A stretch of DNA of 64,000 nucleotides, taken from NCBI GenBank assembly GCA_002435755.1, contig DIYH01000028.1:316730-380729 (forward strand), read 5' to 3'. The notes under the pieces were generated by a model. That model was not told where the DNA came from, did not search any database, and saw only the letters and a list, made by a program, of their open reading frames with translations. The DNA comes from Flammeovirgaceae bacterium UBA6059 (lineage in GTDB: Bacteria; Bacteroidota; Bacteroidia; Cytophagales; Cyclobacteriaceae). A program made the translations under genes and the position numbers. Positions 12,701 through 20,085 of the stretch are shown one piece after another. Positions within the stretch are counted from its first letter, which is position 1. Every line of letters begins with the position of its first letter.

Positions 12701-13560
12701 TGAACTTCAACACAGGTTGGACCTGGATATCATTTCTCGGCAGAGAGGTCACAGAGGTCAACGAAGCATTAGCTAACATGACCAATCTCTCTGTTGGCGA
12801 CCGGATAAAAGGTCAAAAGCAGTTTGCCACATTCGGCGGAGCTAATATTGGCTGGATAGGAGATCTGCAATTCCTGGAACCTGGTCAGGGTTATATGATC
12901 TTAACAGAAAATGCCGGAAGCATCGTCTACCCCATGTCTAGTAGCGAAGGAGGAAGGTTGCACATTGATATCAATTATGATTACCTCACCACTTCACTCT
13001 ATCAGCTGAGACCTGAGGAGTATGCAAACAATATGAACCTGATCATGAGAATCAAAGACCAGGGAGCCACTGGTGATACTTTGATCGCAACGATTGATGG
13101 AGAAGTTAGGGGTATTGCGGTAGCAAGGGATAACCCTACCATCGCAGGTCAGACTTACTTCATGACCGTATTCGGAGAAGATGGTGATGGTACTCTTACC
13201 TTCAGTATACTCAATAATGGCAAAGTGACTTCTTTATCCAGCGACCATTCATTAGCCTACGCTACCAACGCATCACTAGGCAAGCTGGAAACCCCAGTAG
13301 AGCTACATAAACCGAGTGTGGTGCAACCTGTCAATCTCACCGCCTATCCCAACCCATTTGTCGATTGGATAAGTATAAGGGCCGATCAAGAGATCTTGAG
13401 ACTTGTATTACTCAATATTTCCGGTCAGATCGTAAAGTCGATGAAAGTAGACTACCAGAAAGAAGTATCCATGGACCTGGTAGGACTGAGAATGGGCACA
13501 TATCTAATGAAAGTTGAGACTGTCACAGGTAAGAGTGTATTGAAAATCATTAAAAACTAG
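3748..13560 (+). CDS. Giant LamG/fibronectin-type surface protein secreted by T9SS
   Basis: The 3270-residue protein has a signal peptide (MKKLKLLLVSGLLLISGQCLA) and a type A T9SS sorting domain (about 3196-3270, YPNPFVDWISI to VLKIIKN), so it should cross the outer membrane through T9SS. The N-terminal ~680 residues look like fibronectin-III-like modules. Three LamG/concanavalin-like jellyroll modules are visible near residues 690-880, 2170-2330 and 2377-2537; each has an EFW/DFY strand, a WHHFA or WHQVT motif and an EFRVW-type final strand. An unassigned beta-rich, Ser/Thr-rich region covers about 1430-1870. Near the C-terminus lie a domain shared with the next gene (about 2772-2872) and a duplicated GWxWxSF module (from 2896 and 2988). 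An adhesive or glycan-binding role is likely but not proven. Confidence 0.85.
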   Translation: MKKLKLLLVSGLLLISGQCLAQLEYFVFYDGGDIRIFFNTGTYRCGLSNFSRDYVLYVDDIERDRYDGGHNQSTSHIYTIADPDPNTDYEIRIVVTNPGRGTCSNRNSQIYDERFTVVGAGLSDLAMEFDGATSKFTWDPGEISDASYRGILEAKSSIDDGNYVEYTEITIGDNVSTVTVPFFGQGFPSLLRGLDYRFILTQTSNLSGGEVVAEVEFSVPLASSHNIRSVQATSTSSGIDLTWQEPLIIANNSDSRPDFRYIIERHSRPYGSGNFNRREEFTVEAGSTAGTYTLEDDGIVQCEENQYVIHIAYDVNGQYLRFKEQTSSPAVFPSFITSAPTPINFASGLTDACADDVELIWEENIDLNPCQEYFYVMERFKLVGSSEVGRKIIMDKNNNPSIIGGEYAFFDEDTKDKDATYRYKLKYVTILPNGNEYASTFSTRDVYIRGDLEYNGDVTADIDVSSSITVSWDDLSNEDSYTVIRKFNGEVDHEFDLPQNSTSFTTSLTDAANAAGNCINYVFEVVAKSDCEPGGIILGTVNKGTDVDTDEFIDLVLNGEQQNAYQPGSLDAYKGFEQDFVKLTWEMPNQFANMEAQKVYRRDLSGNDKVLIASLDPGLRSYEDREAAANTMFEYSVVAELSCGTNTVLTNEIFDVGYRVPNGLINGKIDFTGGVSVQGARVIAENDGALNLNKSVRFDGDRDFIILLDESNTHLLSSYDYKYPTAMPFLFGDHARTIEFWANPSDYSSNVIFRSGSNATNHYMAFKTPASSGSDIWQLDLGGGSIIDIPLTGMAAINEWHHFAITYDGTTLSMFVDGTNVDANNNPMQWDRNLNTAGGDANSKYFIIGTNNLVSSNIGSYDGYLDEFRVWDHARTEEEINDQKGGFLLGNESGLSVYLRMDENFGDFVYDASYDNSGFNKRHGAFIKNTATVATNSPTFSPTIPSADQLGYTAFTDANGNYTIKFIRYRGSGELFNLIPFITNHEFRPSNRTLFIGNTTPVHNEQDFEDISAFEVTGTIFYGKDFNNNGEIEDTPQERPCPAPGIFLEVDGQVALRDGQPVTTNENGEFTLTVPIGDHFIGASLPGHTFAINRWPETGKHDFQQPVLGVKFVDTTTKRVAGRVVGGKIEADKNIGFGLSKNNIGQATLVFETTCFQDTVITNINTGEYIIDLFPLEYTVKGGADVSGNFVRSNPALNTQAPFDVFKTVDLSANLSGLIERDTLYENGEIQEVREFRHDFRNDYILRTPHQMEITSLSGEEFAGEEVIITQIGGSEVEYTVPASEFPYPVFHQNVNYAFHVQLEEYYTNYDGSEAVRDTVPVTDGQIEVANDLADLAPYTVDMITGETTVVFTGGTPNLTENPDPTRSFLKPISVTSFKGLESNTWNFEGYILGAKQVGNSFTTQGPEVPLHILRDPPGSNSFASITKGTELTSSYDWSLVANQSADLNIRLGTGLKLFVGVGVATGQTLAATLSLNVSAENSVGGGQTYEETIEIEEEISTSDDPNFVGAASDLYIGRSMNMDFGVAEYLQLIPEDRCGGGTVCGDKVIVGNDGTRFKLGKREGMFVNPSGYDTYFIYTEQHILNQLIPDLINLRNQLLETNTNYLPLMTNKDDPRYGTNNDDPIWGADVTTNTPNAREYADFGNHVSNAYHAFNPLKPEGPSYVFSKIFEDDEDQIDSVRWYNQQIKLWRDAISSNEEAKLLAENPQAVPLAGDIGDLIAGRPDPNRSSHLIDMDAVTLDENVSFSSGSSFSRTVALSSNFTSFTSWELTVSTELVNMVKAEGSGAEFEQEGSFAVGFTRTGGKSQSQTTSTAFSFTLQDDNPGDFYSVDIKDGGPLNGPIFVSRGGKTACPYEGEVKTKVYKAGQMVLQKATIPQDRPKISISPARLVAVPSDEEAVFTLSISNENPDETRVYDLELDDSSNPEGAILFIDGDGVNRPFEVPAGATINKTLTVFKGPNANDYEGITLTLKAQCEDLVGEDDERTLDQTSFSVSFIPTCSDVAFINPVNSWVVNDKFNDIFPIAFSGYDINFEGLEEIKFQYKLATESTWSDKDIFYNKDEAEDGELTISRDFTFTSYDWNISSLPDGNYDLRLVTVCGGVEKESQIISGLIDRVNPSPFGQPSPADGILSPNDEISIRFNEEINQQAIIKNNNFIITGVLNGGDIRHDASVFFGGASNQYMRLQQGINLSQKPFTIDFYLKRKGSGEEVVISQGLTGDNALTIGFDSSDRPYLEIAGHRVTSESVGVTDGKWHHFAFTLDYSTQTAEIFIDGSTTAGLTGFTKSFSSNGAITIGKSGFAPEQPLTGNMHELRIWSKALTTGEVALTYLKKLDRSQPDLIHNWRMEEAYGHTAEDHISSKTAEVFADWQVEQGGRAYAFSGNQIITATSPAISVSQDLTVEFWVKGAPANSITFLSNGSGEANVGDPTGWIIGTDDSGNLMASNNGQTISTNTSPLDNNWHQVTLSVNRFGNATLYIDGNEAGFAQGSLFKGFGGNRLWMGARGRINGTVETIDRHFTGSIDEVRIWSLAKRVDHIKAEMYNQLAGDEPGLLLYYPFEMYEKDAAGIDILENSINNAATGPLAQENNIAGTVESNFTSQAPLIKLPKPVQPVQFNYSINGDQIILTTTEDNQRLEDVILTITVQGIQDLNDNVQQSPATWTAFVDKNTLFWTKQEYNFSIVRGEPLIFDAAIQNRGGSFESFLLTGLPDWISASPIGGTIDPLSSRNIRFTVNESVGSGSYTEDIIMQNSFGFDEKLIIDLDVTQVPPSDWVVNAQDYQYSMSVAGRVRIDGDFSRDGDDIIAAFVGNECRGLAPLEYVEELDNFQASLSIFSNEVAGEPITYQVWNASDARVHTFLVASDPGVNTFSSDGFFGTPINPIIFEAGDHTEFTIDLLKGWQWLSFNLASTELSDVNAFMTGYNATAGDQIKSIAAFDEFDPEMGWLGSLSATGGLNNAEMYKMKIAEPGKLKLRGLQIDPRDHPVNFNTGWTWISFLGREVTEVNEALANMTNLSVGDRIKGQKQFATFGGANIGWIGDLQFLEPGQGYMILTENAGSIVYPMSSSEGGRLHIDINYDYLTTSLYQLRPEEYANNMNLIMRIKDQGATGDTLIATIDGEVRGIAVARDNPTIAGQTYFMTVFGEDGDGTLTFSILNNGKVTSLSSDHSLAYATNASLGKLETPVELHKPSVVQPVNLTAYPNPFVDWISIRADQEILRLVLLNISGQIVKSMKVDYQKEVSMDLVGLRMGTYLMKVETVTGKSVLKIIKN

Positions 13561-13564
13561 GGCT

Positions 13565-14536
13565 ATGCAAACTACAAACGGATTTAAAAGAATGTATATC
13601 AGCCTGATCTCAACACTGGGGTTGGTCCTGATCAATACCACATTGAGCAAAGCCCAGGCACCAGAATGGCAAATCAACCCTGGTAGCTTTCAGTTCTCGA
13701 TGACAGTGATCGCAACATTACATGCCCCAGATTACCCACTCATCTCTGAGAGTGACCTGGTAGGTGTATTCGCCAATGGCGAGTTGAGAGGCTTTGCTCA
13801 GCCGGCTGTTTACCTGTCCAACATTGATGTTTATGCCGCTTTTATCACCGTTTTCAGCAATGATCCTGCAGGTGAATTAATGACTTTTCAGATGTATGAT
13901 AGTAATGTGGGACAACTACACAGGGCTGCCTACGCTGTTACTTTCGAAGATGGCAAGCAAGTGGGGTCCATCCAGGAACCGATGGCCATCGAGACTGCTC
14001 GCTTAACCATATCACCTATTGAAGACAAAATAGAAACGGATGATCCATTCACTGTCACGATCTCCACAAATGTCAATGCAGAACTACCACAAGAATTGAT
14101 ATTAGAGAAGAGGTCCGGACCTATCGCGATTGCGCAGGGAGATGTTGCTGGTGAGTTTGTCATCAGTATATCAGGAGCAGGTGAGGTGGAGATGACCGCC
14201 ATCCTACGATCTACTAGTCTATACGATGGTGCGCTTGAAGAGCTGACTTTTTCGATAGCTGAAAAAGAGCCAGAGGTAGTAGGTTTGGAAGACAAAAGCG
14301 AAGGGCTAGAGGTCTATCCCAATCCGGCTTCCAGCTTCTTACGTGTGAGCTTACCGGAAGCTCAAAATGCTCATGCCAGTATCGTGGGGCTGGATGGTCG
14401 AGCACTACGCATCTTTGAGCTTATTAACGGTCACGCAATGGTCCAAATAAGCAACCTGCGCTCCGGGCTATATGTATTGCTCATTCAGGACATAGACAAT
14501 GACTATTTTGCTTCAAAAAACTTCATGGTAAAGTGA
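13565..14536 (+). CDS. T9SS type A sorting-domain protein, partner of the giant protein
   Basis: The 323-residue protein starts four bases after the stop of the giant gene, so the two are surely one operon. It has a signal peptide (about 10-31), a globular domain (about 32-130) that resembles residues 2772-2872 of the giant protein (both start W-x-V/I-N followed by a YQYSM or FQFSM strand, then a VGVFANGELRG-like strand and a SNDPAGE-like strand), a second beta-sandwich-like part, and a C-terminal type A T9SS sorting domain beginning LEVYPNPASSFL. It should be exported to the surface or released. Function is not recognisable. The shared domain suggests interaction with, or duplication from, the large neighbour. 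Confidence 0.8.
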   Translation: MQTTNGFKRMYISLISTLGLVLINTTLSKAQAPEWQINPGSFQFSMTVIATLHAPDYPLISESDLVGVFANGELRGFAQPAVYLSNIDVYAAFITVFSNDPAGELMTFQMYDSNVGQLHRAAYAVTFEDGKQVGSIQEPMAIETARLTISPIEDKIETDDPFTVTISTNVNAELPQELILEKRSGPIAIAQGDVAGEFVISISGAGEVEMTAILRSTSLYDGALEELTFSIAEKEPEVVGLEDKSEGLEVYPNPASSFLRVSLPEAQNAHASIVGLDGRALRIFELINGHAMVQISNLRSGLYVLLIQDIDNDYFASKNFMVK

Positions 14537-14577
14537 CCAATCTGCAATAGAGAAAGCTCATCACACAACAACCCATG

Positions 14578-14608
14578 CAGCCTTTCCGATTGGAAGGGCT
14601 GTTTCTAT
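14578..14608 (+). terminator. Rho-independent terminator of the T9SS pair
   Basis: The arms CAGCCTTTCC (14578-14587) and GGAAGGGCTG (14592-14601) pair over ten positions with one G-U wobble around a GATT loop, followed by TTTCTAT. It lies 42 bases after the stop of the smaller T9SS gene. Confidence 0.75.
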
Positions 14609-14611
14609 ACA

Positions 14612-14642
14612 ACAAAAAAGGCTCCCTTCTCAGGAGCCTTTC
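14612..14642 (-). terminator. Rho-independent terminator of rho
   Basis: A perfect 9-bp stem (AAAGGCTCC at 14617-14625, GGAGCCTTT at 14633-14641) with a 7-base loop. On the minus strand the stem is followed by a run of six T, so it serves the rho gene that ends at 14669. It is back to back with the plus-strand terminator at 14578-14608. Confidence 0.85.
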
Positions 14643-14668
14643 CATTAGGTTGGCAATCGGGTAATGCT

Positions 14669-16357
14669 TTATCCGTTCATTGAGATGAGGAACTCTTCGT
14701 TGTTGCGAGTGCCCTTCATCTTCGAGAGTAAGAATTCCATGGCTTCTACACTATTCATATCAGACATGAATTTACGTAGGATCCAGATCCTTGATAGTTC
14801 TTCTTTCTCAAGCAGCAAGTCCTCCCGGCGAGTACCAGATGCCGGTACATCGATAGATGGGTACACTCTTCTGTTCGAAAGCTTGCGATCCAACTGAAGT
14901 TCCATATTACCAGTTCCCTTGAACTCCTCAAAGATCACTTCGTCCATCTTGGAACCTGTTTCTATCAACGCGGTGGCGATAATGGTCAATGAGCCACCAT
15001 TCTCCACATTTCTTGCCGCTCCGAAAAATCGCTTAGGCTTATGAAGTGCATTGGCATCTACACCTCCTGAAAGTATCTTACCAGAAGAAGGTATTACGGT
15101 ATTGTGTGCTCTTGCAAGTCTTGTGATAGAATCAAGCAAGATCACTACATCATGCCCACACTCTACCATGCGCTTGGCTTTCTCGAGGATGATATTGGCC
15201 ACCTTTACATGGCGGTCAGCTTGTTCGTCAAAAGTAGAAGACACTACTTCAGCTTTTACGCTTCTTGCCATATCCGTCACCTCTTCGGGTCGTTCATCGA
15301 TCAATAAGATCATGAGATATACCTCAGGGTGATTGTCTGCAATAGCATTTGCAATGTTCTTCAGCAAGACCGTCTTACCTGTCTTTGGCTGTGCCACGAT
15401 CATGCCTCTTTGTCCCTTTCCGATAGGAGCAAACATATCAAGAATCCTGGTCGAATAATTATCAGCCTTATGGCTTAGGTTCAGTTTCTCTTCCGGAAAC
15501 AAAGGCGTCAAGTACTCAAATGGTACTCTATCGCGAATCTCTTCAGTGGTTCTGCCATTTACAGACTCCACTCGCAGCAGTGCAAAGTATTTCTCACCGT
15601 CTTTTGGGGGTCGGATCTGGCCTTTGACAGTGTCGCCGGTACGTAGACCAAAAAGCTTAACCTGGGATGGTGACACATATATATCATCAGGGCTGGCCAG
15701 GTAATTATAGTCGCTGCTTCTGAGGAAGCCATAACCATCCTGCATCATTTCAAGAACACCTTCGTTCTCTATGATGCCGTCAAAATCCTTGACGTTGTTA
15801 TTATAGTTCTCACGCTTAGCACGTTGCTCTTCCCTGCGTTGCTGACGCTCATCATTTCTTTGCTGTCTTCTGTCAATTCGCTCCTGCTTTTCCGAGGACT
15901 CTTCTGTGCCTTCATCTTTTACACCAGTCGTTTTGGCACTAGTCGCGTCTCCACCGTCCGCCTTACTTGTTCGACTACCTCTTCCTTTTGAGGGCTTAGC
16001 TGTTTCTTCGGAGGACTCTGTGTCCAAGTTAAACGAAGCGAGCACCTCATCTTCAGAGGATTTCTTTGTAGACTTTTTAGGCTTAGGCTCTTTGGGCTCT
16101 TCTTTAGCTTCTCCCTTGTCCTCAGTGACATTCTCCCGTTTTACGCGAGGAGTACGCTTCTTAGGCTTTTCAGCAGTTTCGGTTTTTTTGGGAGCAACGG
16201 TGGGAAGGTCTTTCTCTGGTGTAACGGCCTGCTGATCGAGGATACTATAGATCAAATCTTGTTTTGCCTGCTTCTTGTAGTTTTTGACACCCATTTGCTC
16301 AGCTATCTCTCTCAATTCAGAGAGCAGCCGATCATTTAAATCTTCAATATTGTACAT
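14669..16357 (-). CDS. rho: Transcription termination factor Rho
   Basis: The 562-residue protein has the Rho_N helical domain (about 1-45), a long low-complexity linker (about 46-190) rich in Lys, Glu, Ser and Arg, the cold-shock-like RNA-binding domain (about 192-265, with GYGFLRSSDYNYLASPDDIYVS), and the hexameric ATPase core. The Walker A motif is PKTGKT (324-329), Walker B is VILLDSITRLAR (about 405-416), and the R-loop segment GGVDANALHKPKRFFGAARN spans about 431-450. It unwinds RNA:DNA and ends transcription at C-rich sites. E. coli Rho is 419 residues; the extra length is the linker, a known feature of Bacteroidota Rho. The start places the Rho_N domain at the very N-terminus. Confidence 0.97.
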   Translation of the reverse strand: MYNIEDLNDRLLSELREIAEQMGVKNYKKQAKQDLIYSILDQQAVTPEKDLPTVAPKKTETAEKPKKRTPRVKRENVTEDKGEAKEEPKEPKPKKSTKKSSEDEVLASFNLDTESSEETAKPSKGRGSRTSKADGGDATSAKTTGVKDEGTEESSEKQERIDRRQQRNDERQQRREEQRAKRENYNNNVKDFDGIIENEGVLEMMQDGYGFLRSSDYNYLASPDDIYVSPSQVKLFGLRTGDTVKGQIRPPKDGEKYFALLRVESVNGRTTEEIRDRVPFEYLTPLFPEEKLNLSHKADNYSTRILDMFAPIGKGQRGMIVAQPKTGKTVLLKNIANAIADNHPEVYLMILLIDERPEEVTDMARSVKAEVVSSTFDEQADRHVKVANIILEKAKRMVECGHDVVILLDSITRLARAHNTVIPSSGKILSGGVDANALHKPKRFFGAARNVENGGSLTIIATALIETGSKMDEVIFEEFKGTGNMELQLDRKLSNRRVYPSIDVPASGTRREDLLLEKEELSRIWILRKFMSDMNSVEAMEFLLSKMKGTRNNEEFLISMNG

Positions 16358-16619
16358 GGATTTACTAACAGTAAATTAATTGGATACGAAAATCTTTCGT
16401 GGTTGGAATTGTATCGTGAATAATAAGTATGGTGAACGCGTAAGGAGTGAGTTGAAAAAGATTAACTCTACTGGTTCTTAGACAACACAATGATATTATA
16501 ACCACCATTGATTAGCAAATAATTAAACAAAAAATGAGCGCTTGAAAAAGAGCTATTCATGCTCCGAAAAGATTCTAAATCAGTGGATAATTGGCTTATT
16601 TTGCGCCAAATACTCAGGC

Positions 16620-17897
16620 ATGCTTGTACTTAACGACATACGCGAAAATAAGGATCAATTGGCCGATAGGTTGACCAAAAGGGGCATCTCGGATGCAAGT
16701 GATCAACTTGATGACGCTATCAAATTAGATGACCAAAGAAAGCAAACCAAGTCCGAACTTGACGCAATTCTTTCAGAATCCAACACACTTGCCAAGCAGA
16801 TTGGCGGATTGATAAAGGAAGGCAAAAGAGAAGAAGCTGAAGCTATCAAGACACGTACTGGCGAACTAAAAAGTAAATCGAAGCAACTAAATGATCGGCT
16901 GGCTGAGATAGAGCTAGAGCTACAAACACTGCTATACAATATCCCCAATGTACCTCACGAACTTGTACCTGCCGGGAAAAATGAGGAGGATAACATCACT
17001 ACATTTCAGGTTGAGGAACTGCCCAAAATGTCCGAGGGTAGCAAGCCACATTGGGACTTAATTAAAGAATACGACATAGTTGATTTTGAACTTGGAGTTA
17101 AGGTAACCGGAGCGGGCTTCCCCTTTTACAAAGGTAAGGGGGCAAGAATGCAGCGAGCATTGATCAATTTCTTTCTTGATGAGGCGATATCAGCGGGTTA
17201 TTATGAAGTCCAGCCACCCATCGTTATCAATGAAGCTTCAGGCTATGGCACAGGTCAACTACCTGATAAAGAGGGGCAAATGTATCATGCCAACGCTGAT
17301 GACCTTTACCTGATACCTACTGCCGAAGTACCTATTACCAATATCTATCGTGATGTCATTTTAGATGAGGCTCAGCTACCCATTAAAAATGTAGGTCATA
17401 CACCTTGTTTCCGAAGGGAAGCCGGTAGCTGGGGAGCTCATGTGAGAGGCCTCAACCGACTGCATCAGTTTGACAAGGTCGAAATCGTACAGATACAGCA
17501 CCCTGACAAGTCATACGAGGCACTGAGGGAAATGTGCGATCATGTCGAAAGTCTACTCAAGAAACTTGGATTGCCATATCGCATCCTTCGACTGTGCGGT
17601 GGAGATCTTGGCTTCACCTCTGCCATCACCTATGATTTTGAAGTCTACTCAGCAGCTCAAAGCAAGTGGCTGGAGTGCAGTTCTGTAAGCAACTTTGAGA
17701 CCTATCAGGCCAATCGCCTTAAGCTACGCTTTAAAGACAAGGAGAACAAAAAACGACTTCTACATACACTGAATGGATCGGCCCTTGCGCTACCGCGAAT
17801 ATTGGCCGCACTACTTGAAAACAATCAACAAAAGGATGGCATTATGGTCCCTGAAGTCTTACAACCATATACCGGTTTTGACAAAATAATGAAATAG
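16620..17897 (+). CDS. serS: Seryl-tRNA synthetase
   Basis: Starting at ATG 16620 gives 425 residues, the usual SerRS length, beginning MLVLNDIRENKDQLADRL; a longer frame from TTG 16542 adds 26 residues unlike any SerRS and was not used. The N-terminal helical arm (about 30-100) binds the long variable arm of tRNA-Ser. Class II motifs are clear: motif 2 (TPCFRREAGSWGAHVRGL, then HQFDKVEI) and motif 3 (NGSALALPRILAALLEN). The segment ECSSVSNFETYQANRL is also diagnostic. It charges tRNA-Ser, and tRNA-Sec where present, in the cytosol. It is divergent from rho, sharing the 262-base intergenic region. Confidence 0.96.
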   Translation: MLVLNDIRENKDQLADRLTKRGISDASDQLDDAIKLDDQRKQTKSELDAILSESNTLAKQIGGLIKEGKREEAEAIKTRTGELKSKSKQLNDRLAEIELELQTLLYNIPNVPHELVPAGKNEEDNITTFQVEELPKMSEGSKPHWDLIKEYDIVDFELGVKVTGAGFPFYKGKGARMQRALINFFLDEAISAGYYEVQPPIVINEASGYGTGQLPDKEGQMYHANADDLYLIPTAEVPITNIYRDVILDEAQLPIKNVGHTPCFRREAGSWGAHVRGLNRLHQFDKVEIVQIQHPDKSYEALREMCDHVESLLKKLGLPYRILRLCGGDLGFTSAITYDFEVYSAAQSKWLECSSVSNFETYQANRLKLRFKDKENKKRLLHTLNGSALALPRILAALLENNQQKDGIMVPEVLQPYTGFDKIMK

Positions 17898-17936
17898 AAG
17901 AGATGTAGTATCTTCATGGTCCTAACAGTTGTGACC

Positions 17937-20081
17937 ATGAAGTATTATTCTTTTCTTGTTTGCGTACTCCTATTTTCGAGCTGTGCGGACCAGACAGACA
18001 CGTCTCAAAACACCGATCTCGCTTACCCTGCTTCCTCCAAGGTAGATACCGTCGACAACTATTTTGGTAAATCAGTACCAGACCCCTATCGATGGTTGGA
18101 AGATGACAACAGCGAAGCTACAGGCCAATGGGTAGCCTCTCAAAACGAAGTAACACAAGGTTACCTCACCAAAATAGACTTTCGTCAAGAGGTTGCGGAC
18201 CGGTTATCCAAACTTGAGAACTACGAAAAGGTATCTGCCCCTTCGAAATCAGGAGAATACCATTATTACCGTAAAAACAATGGTCTCCAAAACCAATCCG
18301 TGATCTATCGCTCCATGGATCTCGATGAGCAGCCCGAAGTATTCATCGATCCAAATACCTTCTCAGAAGATGGCACCACATCGTTATCAACCCTTAGCTT
18401 CAACGATGAAGGCACCATGGCCGCTTATTCCATTTCTATAGCAGGGTCCGATTGGCGTGAGATCTTTGTGATGGATGCCATCAATGGTGAACTTTTGAAA
18501 GATCATATAAAATGGGTGAAGTTCAGCGGTATCTCATGGTACAAAGACGGGTTCTACTATCAGCGTTTTGATGAGCTTGATGCTGAGGACGCACTTAAGG
18601 GTACTAATCAATTCGGTAAAATATATTACCACCAGGTAGGCACTGACCAATCTAATGACCAGTTGATTTATAGCAATCCCGATAATCCGGAAAACAGGTT
18701 TGGAGCAGATGTGACGGAGGACGGTCACTATCTGATCATATATACTCAGGAGTCAACTAGCGGTAATGGCTTGTTGGTCAAGGATCTGAGTATTGAAGGA
18801 AGTGCGTTTATTACGGTAGTGGACAACTTTGATAACGATCATGAGGTGATTGGTACTAGCGGAGACCTGCTACTCGTGGAGACCAATCTCGACGCTCCGA
18901 ACAATAGGCTTGTTGCAGTAGCCATCGACAGACCAGAGCCAGCTAATTGGCGCCCCGTTATTGATGAAAAGGAGCAAGTCCTTAACGCAGCTATCGCTGG
19001 TGATAAGATCATGGCCAGCTATTTGGTAGATGCTAAAACCTCTATCGAACAGTACACTTTAGATGGAACTTTTGAAAATGAGGTAGCCCTACCGGGAATT
19101 GGCTCAGTGTATGGTTTCAGTGCATCACCTGAAGATCAAGAGTTCTACTACACCTTTACGTCATTTACAGAACCTTCAGCCATCTATAAGTACGATATTC
19201 CGGTAGGCGAATCTACACTATGGAGACGGCCTGAGGTAGATTTTGATCCTGAAGCTTATGAGACCAAGCAAGTATTTTTTTCCTCCGAAGATGGCACACA
19301 GGTGCCTATGTTCATTGTGCACAAAAAGGGGCTTGAGCTCAATGGGAAAAACCCTACATGGCTATACAGCTACGGTGGATTCAACATAAGTCTAAGGCCA
19401 AGTTTCAACGCTTCGAGGATGGTGTGGTTAGAAAACGGAGGTGTCTTTGCTATGCCCAATATACGAGGTGGAGGTGAATACGGCGAGAAATGGCACAAGT
19501 CAGGGACTAAGCTCCAAAAGAAAAACGTGTTTAACGACTTCATTGCTGCAGGAGAGTACCTTATCAGGGAAGGATATACGTCTACCGATTACCTGGCCCT
19601 TCAGGGAGGCTCGAATGGAGGACTCCTGGTAGGAGCGACTATCAATATGCGTCCTGATCTGGCTAAAGTGGCCTTCCCAATGGTCGGTGTGATGGATATG
19701 CTTCGTTATCAATATTTTACGATAGGGAGAGCATGGGCTACAGACTATGGCACTTCTGAGGAATCCCAGGAAATGTTCGAGTACCTGTATTCTTACTCAC
19801 CTCTTCACAATATAGACGCGGCTGCCGAATATCCTGCGGTAATGGTCACCACAGCCGATCATGACGATCGTGTAGTTCCAGCGCATTCATTTAAGTATGC
19901 CGCCACACTTCAGGAGAAAAGGCCAGATAATCTATCCCCATTGCTTATCAGAATAGAGACCAACGCAGGGCATGGTGCAGGTATGTCAATGGAAAAACGA
20001 ATCCAGTTTTCGGCAGACATGTATTCATTTGCATGGTACAACATGGGTGTGATTCCTCCTATGGTACAACAAAACATGTAG
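17937..20081 (+). CDS. Prolyl oligopeptidase family serine peptidase, lipoprotein
   Basis: The start at ATG 17937 gives 714 residues and puts a lipoprotein signal (MKYYSFLVCVLLFSSC) at the N-terminus; an ATG seven codons earlier would spoil it. The N-terminal part is the seven-bladed propeller of S9A peptidases. The alpha/beta-hydrolase part carries the nucleophile in GGSNGG (Ser about 559), the acidic residue in TADHDDRVVPAHS and the histidine in NAGHGAG. The family cleaves short peptides after proline. The residues after the lipid Cys (ADQTD) are not the acidic surface-export signal, so a periplasmic location is more likely. The GNAT gene follows after four bases. Confidence 0.92.
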   Translation: MKYYSFLVCVLLFSSCADQTDTSQNTDLAYPASSKVDTVDNYFGKSVPDPYRWLEDDNSEATGQWVASQNEVTQGYLTKIDFRQEVADRLSKLENYEKVSAPSKSGEYHYYRKNNGLQNQSVIYRSMDLDEQPEVFIDPNTFSEDGTTSLSTLSFNDEGTMAAYSISIAGSDWREIFVMDAINGELLKDHIKWVKFSGISWYKDGFYYQRFDELDAEDALKGTNQFGKIYYHQVGTDQSNDQLIYSNPDNPENRFGADVTEDGHYLIIYTQESTSGNGLLVKDLSIEGSAFITVVDNFDNDHEVIGTSGDLLLVETNLDAPNNRLVAVAIDRPEPANWRPVIDEKEQVLNAAIAGDKIMASYLVDAKTSIEQYTLDGTFENEVALPGIGSVYGFSASPEDQEFYYTFTSFTEPSAIYKYDIPVGESTLWRRPEVDFDPEAYETKQVFFSSEDGTQVPMFIVHKKGLELNGKNPTWLYSYGGFNISLRPSFNASRMVWLENGGVFAMPNIRGGGEYGEKWHKSGTKLQKKNVFNDFIAAGEYLIREGYTSTDYLALQGGSNGGLLVGATINMRPDLAKVAFPMVGVMDMLRYQYFTIGRAWATDYGTSEESQEMFEYLYSYSPLHNIDAAAEYPAVMVTTADHDDRVVPAHSFKYAATLQEKRPDNLSPLLIRIETNAGHGAGMSMEKRIQFSADMYSFAWYNMGVIPPMVQQNM

Positions 20082-20085
20082 TAGG

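Noticed and set aside
16386..16400. Dyad ACGAAAATCTTTCGT in the rho leader
   Set aside because: Six-base arms with a 3-base centre could arise by chance in this AT-rich region, and no matching site was seen elsewhere; left unassigned.
16542..16619. Longer serS start at TTG 16542
   Set aside because: The extra 26 residues are unlike the SerRS N-terminus; ATG 16620 gives the family length and the usual MLVLNDIREN-type beginning.
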